Shown: positions 7,305 to 13,964 of the stretch, in pieces | How the letters are laid out: every line of letters begins with the position of its first letter | Position numbering within the stretch: the stretch's first letter is position 1 | Assembly: GCA_035934555.1 (NCBI GenBank) | Contig: DASYXT010000111.1 | Location: 1-64,000 of the forward strand | Length of the DNA: 64,000 nucleotides | Source: DASYXT01 sp035934555 | Lineage (GTDB): Bacteria > Verrucomicrobiota > Verrucomicrobiia > Limisphaerales > UBA8199 | Direction: 5' to 3' | Made by a program: the position numbers and the translations under genes | Notes under the pieces: model-generated | The model's database searches: none | What the model was told of the DNA's origin: nothing | The model's input: the letters and a program-made list of their open reading frames with translations, nothing else

Positions 7305-9152
7305 ATGAACCTCAGGCATCACGTTGGGGTGGCCAAGTTCGCATTCATCCTCTTCCTTGCCCTGACTGCGGTCAAAGCGTCTGCCCTGGAGCGCTGGTTT
7401 TATGTTTCGCAAAACCTGTGGGTGGACCAGAACATCACCAATCTCGTCGCATTAATGCAGCGGGCGGCGGCTGCCGGCTACACCCACATGCTGCTCAGCG
7501 ATTCCAAGTTCAGCCGCCTCGGCACGATGGACGCCCATTATTTCCAGAACCTCAACACGATAAAAGCCGCGGCAACGAACCTGAACCTGGAAATCGTGCC
7601 GGCGCTATTCCCCGTCGGCTATTCCAACGACCTGCTCTTCAATGATCCGAACCTCGTCGAAGGTTTGCCCGTGCAAAACACTTTATTGGTTGTTTCGAAC
7701 GGGATTGCCGCCATACAACCGGACCCACCAGTCGCGTTTCCCACCGCAAATTTTACCGACCTGACGCGCTGGACCTGGAAAGACGCGAACGTGGTCGAGG
7801 ACAACGGCGCGGCACGGGTGACGGACCCCAACGGCGCCAATGCCCGCATTGTGCAGCAAATGACGGTGCAGCCGTTTCGTCAGTACCACATTTCCGTGCA
7901 GGTGAAGGCGACGAATTTCCTGGTCGCACCGCAGGTCGAGGTGCTGGCGGGCAACCAATCGCTGAACTACAACAATCTCGGGGTGCAACCGACCCAGGGT
8001 TGGACGACGCATCATGTGGTGTTTAACTCGCTGTCGAATTCGACGGTCAACATCTACTTCGGCGTGTGGGGCGGCAGCACCGGCAGCCTGTGGTGGAGCA
8101 ACGCCTTCATCGAGGAGGTCGCGTTCGTCAATCTCATTCGCCGGCCCGGTGCGCCCTTGACCGTGCAGACGGACGGCGGTCAGCCACTAATCGAGGGCAC
8201 GGATTTTTCCGCTCTAACCGACCCGCTAATGGGCAGTGTGCCTTATGCGGGCGTATATGATGTGTATCATGGGGCACCGCAACTGCACGTGTTATCGGCC
8301 GCGCTGACCAACGGCACACGCCTGCGCGCTTCGTGGTACCACGCGCAAACTGTCTATGACGGGCAGGCGACCATCTGCCCGTCGGAACCGGCGACGGTGA
8401 ACCTGCTGCGGGACCAGGCCCAACGCATGCAGGCAGCCTGGGGCACGCGCGCTTATTTCATGTCGCACGACGAAATCCGCGTGCTGAACTGGTGCGGGGC
8501 TTGCCAGGCGCGGCACCTGGATGCCGGGGCGTTGCTGGCCGATAACGTGCATACCTGCACCGAGATTTTGCGGCAGGTGAACCCGGGCGGACGAATTTAC
8601 GTGTGGAGCGATATGTTCGATCCGAACCACAATGCGCACGCCAATTATTACCTGGTCCGCGGCGACCTCACCAACTCCTGGCGCGGCCTGGACCGCGATA
8701 TCATCATTGTGCCATGGGATTACGATACCCGGGCGGCGTCGCTCGGCTTCTTCGCCGGGGTGGGCAACCGCCAAATGATTGCCGGTTATTACGATGCCGA
8801 CCCCACACTGGTGACGAATTGGCTCAATGCCGCCAGGCCTTACCCCGGTATCACCGGCGTGATGTACACGACCTGGCAGAACAACTATTCGAACATCCAG
8901 CAATTTGAGCAACTCGCGGCGAGTTATCCTGTGCCGGCACTGTGGCTGGCACCAAGGTTGTTGGGCTTCAGCGGCCCGCAGTCCCAATTGGTGCTCGAAG
9001 GCGAGCGCGGGCGCCAGTACCTCGTTCAACAATCCTTTGATTTAGCGCGCTGGAATGCCTGGACCAATGTGACCGCGTCTGACGCGACGGTGGCCTTTCC
9101 TCTGCCCTTGCTGCCCAACCCGCAATTCTTCCGCGCCGCCTGCGTGCAATAG
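7305..9152 (+). CDS. Secreted TIM-barrel, glycoside-hydrolase-like protein
   Basis: 615 residues from ATG at 7305, which places a signal peptide (FAFILFLALTAVKASA) at the start. In-frame ATG 7278 and TTG 7203 are weaker choices. After the signal comes an alternating strand/helix pattern (GYTHMLLSDSKFSRL, LEIVPALFPVGYSN), as in a (beta/alpha)8 barrel. A beta-sandwich-like insert with a carbohydrate-binding flavour follows (VQPFRQYHISVQVKA). The barrel then resumes with MSHDEIRVLNWCGACQ near residue 388, where the adjacent Asp-Glu resembles the catalytic pair of GH20-type hexosaminidases. The last 70 or so residues (GRQYLVQQSFDLARW to PQFFRAACVQ) match the C-terminal module seen in other secreted proteins of this window. 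The enzymatic role is inferred, and a new family is possible. Confidence 0.6.
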   Translation: MNLRHHVGVAKFAFILFLALTAVKASALERWFYVSQNLWVDQNITNLVALMQRAAAAGYTHMLLSDSKFSRLGTMDAHYFQNLNTIKAAATNLNLEIVPALFPVGYSNDLLFNDPNLVEGLPVQNTLLVVSNGIAAIQPDPPVAFPTANFTDLTRWTWKDANVVEDNGAARVTDPNGANARIVQQMTVQPFRQYHISVQVKATNFLVAPQVEVLAGNQSLNYNNLGVQPTQGWTTHHVVFNSLSNSTVNIYFGVWGGSTGSLWWSNAFIEEVAFVNLIRRPGAPLTVQTDGGQPLIEGTDFSALTDPLMGSVPYAGVYDVYHGAPQLHVLSAALTNGTRLRASWYHAQTVYDGQATICPSEPATVNLLRDQAQRMQAAWGTRAYFMSHDEIRVLNWCGACQARHLDAGALLADNVHTCTEILRQVNPGGRIYVWSDMFDPNHNAHANYYLVRGDLTNSWRGLDRDIIIVPWDYDTRAASLGFFAGVGNRQMIAGYYDADPTLVTNWLNAARPYPGITGVMYTTWQNNYSNIQQFEQLAASYPVPALWLAPRLLGFSGPQSQLVLEGERGRQYLVQQSFDLARWNAWTNVTASDATVAFPLPLLPNPQFFRAACVQ

Positions 9153-9170
9153 CCGCGCCGGCCACAAGAT

Positions 9171-9193
9171 CGGAGCGCGGATACTCCGCTCCG
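9171..9193. terminator. Short hairpin between convergent genes
   Basis: CGGAGCG (9171-9177) pairs with CGCTCCG (9187-9193) around a 9-base loop, between the secreted protein (ends 9152) and purA (ends 9290). There is no T-run. It may terminate transcription or be part of the repeat that follows at 9240-9273. Confidence 0.35.
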
Positions 9194-9239
9194 CAGCACC
9201 TTCGTTTGCCGCAGCGCGATTGGGTGGTCGAGCGTAGCT

Positions 9240-9273
9240 GCGGACTAAAAGTCAGACTAAAAGTCCGCGCTCC
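9240..9273. repeat. Dispersed intergenic repeat, GCGGACT family, copy 1
   Basis: GCGGACT (9240-9246) and AGTCCGC (9262-9268) form a hairpin around AAAAGTCAGACTAAA, followed by GCTCC. Close relatives lie at 44481-44507 and 44573-44600, and a fragment (GGACTAAAGGCC) at 51125. All are intergenic. It looks like a REP-like family. Confidence 0.6.
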
Positions 9274-9289
9274 GGCGCTCGGCAAAGCT

Positions 9290-10558
9290 CTAGAGGAAGA
9301 TGGTCTGCTCGCGGCCGGGGCCGACGGAAGCAATCTTCAACTTGGCGCCGGTGAGGTCCGCGAGCGCCTTGAGATAGGAGCGCGTTTTAGCGGGCAGGTC
9401 CTTCCACTTGCGCGCGTGATCGGTTTGGCAACGCCACCCCGGGAACTCCGCATAGACCGGCTGACATCGGGACAGGAGCTCGATATCGTTCGGGACGTAA
9501 TCGAACTGCCGCGAGCCGTCGCGATAACCGATGCACACCTTGATGGTTTCGACGGAGTCCAACCCGTCCACATTGGTCACCGCCAGTTCGTCGATGCCGT
9601 TGACCATGCAGGCGTGGCGGGTGGCCACCGAGTCAAACCAACCGCAGCGCCGCGCCCGGCCAGTGGTTGCCCCAAACTCGCGCCCCATTGCGTGAAGCAT
9701 ATCCGCAATCTCGGCATTTTCAGTCGGCAACGGCCCCTCACCGACGCGGGTGGTGTAGGCTTTCATGACCCCGACCACACGATGCATCCGGTGGGGCGGG
9801 ATGCCCGAGCCGGTACAGGCGCCGCCAGCCGTCGTGTTCGAGGAAGTCACAAACGGGTATGTACCGTGGTCGATATCGAGAAAAGTGCCCTGGGCACCCT
9901 CGAAGAGGATGTTGTCGCCGCGTCGCACCGCATCGCGCAGCAGCACGACTGTATTAGCGACAAAGGGTTTGAGGTAATCACCAGCCGCCCGGTAGTCGGT
10001 GTGCACCTTTTTGAACGAGAGCGGCTTGGCGCCGAAAGCCTTCAGGATTTCGTTATTTTCGCGGATTTTGACCTGGAGCAGTTGCTCGAACCGATCAGAA
10101 TTGATGAGATCAATGACGCGCAAACCGGTGCGAGCGGCCTTGTCACCGTAAGCGGGCCCGATGCCGCGTTTGGTGGTGCCGATCTTGTTTTTGCCTTTGA
10201 GAATCTCGCGTTGCGCATCCAGCTCGCGATGGTAAGGCAAAACCAGGTGCGCGGTTTCGCTCAGGAACAAGTTGCCGTCAATGTGGACTCCCGCCTTGCG
10301 TAGGCCCTCAATTTCATCGACCAAACTCACCGGGTCCACGACCACGCCGTTCCCGATGACACACAGTTTTTTTTTGCGAAGAATGCCTGAAGGGACCAGG
10401 TGAAGGATATATTTCTGCCCTTTGATGTGGACGGTGTGTCCGGCGTTATTGCCGCCTTGAGTGCGCACCACCACATCGACTCGCTCTGTCAGAACGTCGA
10501 TAATCTTACCTTTGCCTTCATCGCCCCACTGGGCGCCCACCAGAATCGTATTGGCCAT
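9290..10558 (-). CDS. purA: Adenylosuccinate synthetase
   Basis: 422 residues. It joins IMP and aspartate using GTP, the first committed step to AMP. ATG at 10558 gives MANTILVGAQWGDEGKGKI, the exact family opening; the upstream frame is leader sequence. The catalytic Asp-13 (WGD) and His-41 (NNAGH) sit at the same positions as in E. coli. GTTKRGIGPAY, the IMP-contact loop, and GATTGRARRCGWFD are also conserved. The gene stands alone. Its leader carries a terminator-like hairpin (10572-10591) with no clear ribosome site between it and the start, suggesting regulation in the leader. Confidence 0.97.
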   Translation of the reverse strand: MANTILVGAQWGDEGKGKIIDVLTERVDVVVRTQGGNNAGHTVHIKGQKYILHLVPSGILRKKKLCVIGNGVVVDPVSLVDEIEGLRKAGVHIDGNLFLSETAHLVLPYHRELDAQREILKGKNKIGTTKRGIGPAYGDKAARTGLRVIDLINSDRFEQLLQVKIRENNEILKAFGAKPLSFKKVHTDYRAAGDYLKPFVANTVVLLRDAVRRGDNILFEGAQGTFLDIDHGTYPFVTSSNTTAGGACTGSGIPPHRMHRVVGVMKAYTTRVGEGPLPTENAEIADMLHAMGREFGATTGRARRCGWFDSVATRHACMVNGIDELAVTNVDGLDSVETIKVCIGYRDGSRQFDYVPNDIELLSRCQPVYAEFPGWRCQTDHARKWKDLPAKTRSYLKALADLTGAKLKIASVGPGREQTIFL

Positions 10559-10571
10559 AATGAATAAAAAT

Positions 10572-10591
10572 CCCCGAAGCGAACCTCGGGG
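10572..10591 (-). promoter_or_regulatory. Terminator-like hairpin in the purA leader
   Basis: Reading leftward: CCCCGA, an 8-base loop, TCGGGG, then ATTTTTATTC, fourteen bases before the purA start. This has the form of an intrinsic terminator but sits between the presumed promoter and the gene. The only purine-rich ribosome-site-like stretch (CGGGGA) is in its 3' arm. It could act as an attenuator or as a translation-blocking hairpin. Confidence 0.45.
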
Positions 10592-10616
10592 CAAAGCATC
10601 AAGCTGTTGCGACGGG

Positions 10617-10646
10617 AAAGTAAGAAGAGCCGCGGCGGTATGTCAA
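10617..10646 (-). promoter_or_regulatory. Possible purA promoter
   Basis: Reading leftward: a perfect TTGACA (10646-10641), an 18-base spacer and a weak TACTTT. A transcript starting near 10610 would include the leader hairpin at 10572-10591. Confidence 0.4.
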
Positions 10647-10759
10647 TCAGGATTGAAAACGAGCCAAAAAGAGCAGCAACTCTCGAGCCGGGCCCACAAA
10701 GACGTGCAGGTCCAAAACGTGTTGTAAACCTGCGCTACGACTCGCCTGCGCACCCGCGC

Positions 10760-11488
10760 TTACGACGAGCGCGATTGCCGTCGCCGGAGCGCCCACACGC
10801 CTAAACCGGCAGCGAACAGGCCAATCGCAGTCGGTTCCGGCACCGCGCCAATATTCACAAACGCAGCTTCACCGATGGCCAACGTCGGGTCGCCGTTATT
10901 CCATGCGCCATTGATGAAAGTCGTCGTCGTATAGGCTTGGGTCAGCGGATCGAGGGTCGTCACCTGCTCGCCATCATGCGGGGCGCGGCCAATGAGCGCT
11001 TCAAAAACGGAATACTCGCTCGCAACGGGATCAAATACGTGACCGGATAATTCGACGGGCGCACGGCTTGCAAGCAGGTAAATGCCATTCGCGCCGGAGA
11101 ACGCCGGTGGTTCGGTCAAATCGCCATTGTAAACCGAGCCGTCGAAGTTCAAGACCGTCCCGACAAAAGTCGTCTCAAACATCGAAGGGGTGTGCAAGAG
11201 AGCACCCGTCCCGGGGTCTAAGGTAAGATTGTCAGACCAGGTGCTGCCGTTCCAAGTCGAGGTGGTGGTAAACGCCCGGCTTGTCGAATTCCATAGGGAC
11301 ACGGTTGTGCCGGTCGGGGCGCTCGTGATCAAGCTGCTGAGAAGGTGCGGTGGGTTGTAGAGTGGGTTGCCAAAGAGGTTGTCCCCAGGCTGAAAGGTAA
11401 AATTGACGTAGCCAGGGATGCCGGCACGCAAGCCGCACACTGTAGCTAACAGGGTTAAAACTCCCAACCACCGGCGTATCATCTTCAT
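10760..11488 (-). CDS. PEP-CTERM-sorted exported protein
   Basis: 242 residues from ATG at 11488 (GGGG four bases upstream). The N-terminus MKMIRRWLGVLTLLATVCGLRAG is a signal peptide. The body is threonine/serine-rich and likely all-beta. The C-terminus VPEPTAIGLFAAGLGVWALR followed by RRQSRSS is a textbook PEP-CTERM tail: the VPEP motif, a transmembrane span and a basic end. In known systems exosortase cleaves at this tail and anchors or releases the protein in connection with exopolysaccharide. No exosortase gene lies in the window. The body repeats phrases on fitted values (DPGTGALLHTPSMFETTFVG, DPLTQAYTTTTFINGAW), a layout seen in verrucomicrobial surface proteins. Function unknown. Confidence 0.8.
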   Translation of the reverse strand: MKMIRRWLGVLTLLATVCGLRAGIPGYVNFTFQPGDNLFGNPLYNPPHLLSSLITSAPTGTTVSLWNSTSRAFTTTSTWNGSTWSDNLTLDPGTGALLHTPSMFETTFVGTVLNFDGSVYNGDLTEPPAFSGANGIYLLASRAPVELSGHVFDPVASEYSVFEALIGRAPHDGEQVTTLDPLTQAYTTTTFINGAWNNGDPTLAIGEAAFVNIGAVPEPTAIGLFAAGLGVWALRRRQSRSS

Positions 11489-11583
11489 AGTGCCCCGAAA
11501 TCCAAGTTTCGCGCGCAGTATGAACAAATCTGCGTCAAAAAGTCAATCCAAAACCGAGCTCCGACGCCGTAAAAGCAGGGTTG

Positions 11584-12798
11584 TCAGTAGTTTTCAGGAC
11601 AACGCCGGGCGCTGCGGTGAGCCAAAACCAGCACCGGCAACGCAGCCAGTTGAAGCACAACCGAAAACAAGACTAAACCGCTCATGGATTTCTGGTACAG
11701 CAAGCCCAGCGCCGCGCTGCCGGCAAACCACGCAATCCCGAAACTAGTATCAAAGACACCAAAGCCGGCGCCCCGGCGTGCGGCCGGCACCACACCGGAC
11801 AAGACCGCCTTCAGCAAGGAATCCTGCACGCCAAGCCCCAGCCCCCAGAGCACCATCCCCAAAACTGCGAACCCAAACCCACCCAGAAAAACACACGGCG
11901 CGAACAGGGCCGAGAGGAAGAAGGCCACGAGAAGGATGGGAAAGCCGGTTTTGTCGAGCAACCAGCCGAAGAGCAACGAGCAAAAGGCGCCCGTAGCCAT
12001 CGCAATGGCGTATAGGACCGGCACCATTTCAGGCGAGACGGTGCCGGTTTTTTGAAAGTGGAAGGCGATGAGGGAGAAATCGGCGAACCCGGCAGCGATC
12101 AGCGCGCCGGCCAGAACGAACAGCCAATACGTTCGAGAGAAGCCGGAGGTCTCGAGCGGTTGGGGTCTCCGTTCTTCGAGTTCCTGCGGACGTGGGTAGA
12201 GGAAGCGAGTCAACATGACGGTTGCGATGCAGAGCAGGGCCGGGATCAGCAGAACGGCGAAGGCCTGATGATACCCACGGTGCAGATACAAGATCAGCGC
12301 GGCTATCAGCGGCCCCAAGGTGGCGCCGGTCTGGTCGAGGGCTTCATTCAATCCGAACACCCATCCATGGCCGAGCGTTTTGCCGGCATGCGAGAGCAGT
12401 GCCTGGCCAGCAGGTTTGCGAATCGCCCGGCCGGTGCGTTCGAGCACAATGAGGGCGGCGGCCAAAGGCCAACTGCCCGCCAGCGCCAGCGCGGGAACGG
12501 CTAGCATATTGATCAGGTAGCCAAAGATGATCACCAACCAATACTTATGCGTCTTATCGGCGATGTACCCGGATAACGAGCGGAGGCCGTAACCCACCAA
12601 CTCGCCAAAGCCAGCAACAAACCCGACCACCACCGCGTTGGCGCCGAGCGAGCCAAGAAATGGTCCGGTGATGCTGCGGCCGCCTTCATAGGTGAGATCG
12701 GCAAAGAGGTTGACGATCCCAAGGGTCAGCACAAAGCGGAAGGCCAGTTTCTTAAGGTTTTGTTTTTGCATCATGCCAGGCGCGATACGGTCCTGCAT
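11584..12798 (-). CDS. MFS transporter
   Basis: 404 residues with about twelve hydrophobic spans, a major-facilitator permease. The loop after span 2 reads GYGLRSLSGYIADKTHKYW, a variant of the family's G-x-x-x-D-R-x-G-R-R motif. ERTGRAIRKPAGQALLSHAG and GLNEALDQTGATLGPL are features of a drug/multidrug-like subgroup. The cargo cannot be inferred. The start may be 12798 or the double ATG at 12774/12771 (MMQKQNLKKL); no ribosome site decides. It is transcribed away from the respiratory operon, and about 120 bases separate their starts. Confidence 0.85.
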   Translation of the reverse strand: MQDRIAPGMMQKQNLKKLAFRFVLTLGIVNLFADLTYEGGRSITGPFLGSLGANAVVVGFVAGFGELVGYGLRSLSGYIADKTHKYWLVIIFGYLINMLAVPALALAGSWPLAAALIVLERTGRAIRKPAGQALLSHAGKTLGHGWVFGLNEALDQTGATLGPLIAALILYLHRGYHQAFAVLLIPALLCIATVMLTRFLYPRPQELEERRPQPLETSGFSRTYWLFVLAGALIAAGFADFSLIAFHFQKTGTVSPEMVPVLYAIAMATGAFCSLLFGWLLDKTGFPILLVAFFLSALFAPCVFLGGFGFAVLGMVLWGLGLGVQDSLLKAVLSGVVPAARRGAGFGVFDTSFGIAWFAGSAALGLLYQKSMSGLVLFSVVLQLAALPVLVLAHRSARRCPENY

Positions 12799-12875
12799 TC
12801 CGCGCCGTTTGCAAGTCTGGGCACATCACCCTTTCGGACAAGAGCGCTTTTCAGATGAGCAGACAGTCCCTGGGG

Positions 12876-12881
12876 TATAAT
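12876..12881 (+). promoter_or_regulatory. Perfect -10 element ahead of the respiratory operon
   Basis: TATAAT at 12876-12881, preceded by CTGGGG, 41 bases upstream of the small-protein start at 12922. No good -35 lies at 16-18 bases, so it may rely on an activator or another sigma contact. It is the best promoter candidate for the 13-kb operon. Confidence 0.4.
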
Positions 12882-12921
12882 GCCCGTTGCAGGACCAATC
12901 TGAGGAGGAAGTGTAGGGTCC

Positions 12922-13092
12922 ATGCGTCATTGGGTAGTGATCCTCCTGGTTGTGGCGACAGGAACCGGATGCCTGAACACCCTGGGTGTCGGGATGAATG
13001 CCTTGGCGAAACTGATTTTGGCGCTGATCGCGATGTCCTGCCTTTCACTCTTGATTGCCTGGCCGTTCCTCAGGAAAAGGCCGCCGCCTTAG
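12922..13092 (+). CDS. Small membrane protein, 56 residues
   Basis: ATG at 12922 to TAG at 13092. AGGAGG lies 13 bases upstream and AGGG four bases upstream. The translation starts MRHWVVILLVVATGTGC and continues with a second hydrophobic segment (LAKLILALIAMSCLSLLIAW), ending in a basic PFLRKRPPP. Two short spans with basic ends, or a signal/lipobox-like first span (GTGC, a poor match), both fit. It sits between the TATAAT at 12876 and actA in the same direction, so it may be a small accessory subunit of the respiratory complex. I do not recognise a family. Confidence 0.5.
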   Translation: MRHWVVILLVVATGTGCLNTLGVGMNALAKLILALIAMSCLSLLIAWPFLRKRPPP

Positions 13093-13298
13093 CGGGGGAG
13101 TAGGCCGGCAGCTTCTTGGGGCTTATACCCCAGTTTACACTGCCTAATTGTGTGCGAGGATGGCGACACCGTTTTTTGAAGGCCCAAGGCACCATCGGTG
13201 TTGTGGACAGACGGTGACCATTCTGGACCTCAGAGGAGAATGAGAAATGGAGTCGTGGCTCAAGATTTCACCTTGGCAAAACTCGTGGTGGAAAGGCA
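13093..13298. other. Leader region between the small protein and actA
   Basis: Contains a GGGG-CTTATA-CCCC hairpin near 13118-13131 and a strong ribosome site AGAGGAGA at 13232-13239 that serves a short frame starting at 13247, not actA itself. No RNA gene was recognised. Confidence 0.35.
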
Positions 13299-13330
13299 AT
13301 GGCGCAAACATTCGGCAAGAGCAGCAATAG
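13247..13330 (+). CDS. Possible 27-residue leader peptide overlapping actA
   Basis: ATG at 13247 follows AGAGGAGA at a spacing of seven, the best ribosome site in this region. The frame encodes MESWLKISPWQNSWW and ends at TAG 13330, 32 bases inside actA in another frame. Ribosomes ending here could re-initiate at the actA ATG (13299). A second frame from ATG 13240 also uses the site. Real translation is uncertain. Confidence 0.25.
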   Translation: MESWLKISPWQNSWWKGNGANIRQEQQ

Positions 13331-13964
13331 CTTCGCCCGAGCGTCGCTGGTTGGTGGCTTTTTCGGCTTCTTTGCCTTTTGGGGGCTTGTCTATTTGATC
13401 TACTGGTCACCTTACACAACAGACCAATACGTGCCCCGGCAGCAGGAGGTTCCTTTCAGCCACCAGCATCATGTCGCCGGGCTGGGCCTGGATTGCCGCT
13501 ATTGCCACACCTCGGTCGAGAAATCCTCCTTTGCGGGCATTCCGCCGACTGAAACCTGCATGACGTGCCATTCCCGAATCTGGACTGATGCGCCTATGCT
13601 GGCACCCGAGCGTCAGAGCCTGGCGGCCCAACAACCACTGCACTGGAAGCGAGTCAACGATCTGCCGGACTTCGTTTTCTTTAATCATTCAATTCACATT
13701 CAGAAGGGGATCGGTTGTTCGACGTGTCATGGCCCGGTAAACCAGATGCCACTCACCTGGAAGGGCCATTCACTCTACATGCGCTGGTGCCTGGATTGCC
13801 ACGAGGCGCCGGAAAAGCAGATGCGGCCCAAGGACCAGATATACAACATGGAGTGGCAACCGCCGCCGGACCAAGCCGAGCGCGGGGCGCAGCTTCTGAA
13901 GCTTTACCACGTCAACCAGCAGCGCCTGAATCAGCTCCGGGATTGCAGCATGTGTCATCGATGA
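13299..13964 (+). CDS. actA: Alternative complex III subunit ActA, pentaheme cytochrome c
   Basis: 221 residues. One N-terminal membrane anchor (LVGGFFGFFAFWGLVYLIYW) is followed by a periplasmic domain with five CxxCH sites at 66-70, 87-91, 140-144, 164-168 and 216-220, the usual heme count for ActA. In alternative complex III it passes electrons from quinol, through the iron-sulfur and NrfD-like subunits, to cytochrome c or the oxidase. The start at 13299 has GGAAAGG close upstream. It overlaps actB by four bases. Opening motifs such as PFSHQHHVAGLGLDCRYCH match family members. Confidence 0.95.
   Translation: MAQTFGKSSNSFARASLVGGFFGFFAFWGLVYLIYWSPYTTDQYVPRQQEVPFSHQHHVAGLGLDCRYCHTSVEKSSFAGIPPTETCMTCHSRIWTDAPMLAPERQSLAAQQPLHWKRVNDLPDFVFFNHSIHIQKGIGCSTCHGPVNQMPLTWKGHSLYMRWCLDCHEAPEKQMRPKDQIYNMEWQPPPDQAERGAQLLKLYHVNQQRLNQLRDCSMCHR

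Noticed and set aside
9206..10303. 365-codon frame opposite purA
   Set aside because: purA motifs are decisive on the other strand.
13715..13960. N-terminal extension of ActB within actA
   Set aside because: Overlaps actA fully and lacks homology; the ATGA overlap at 13961 fits the operon.
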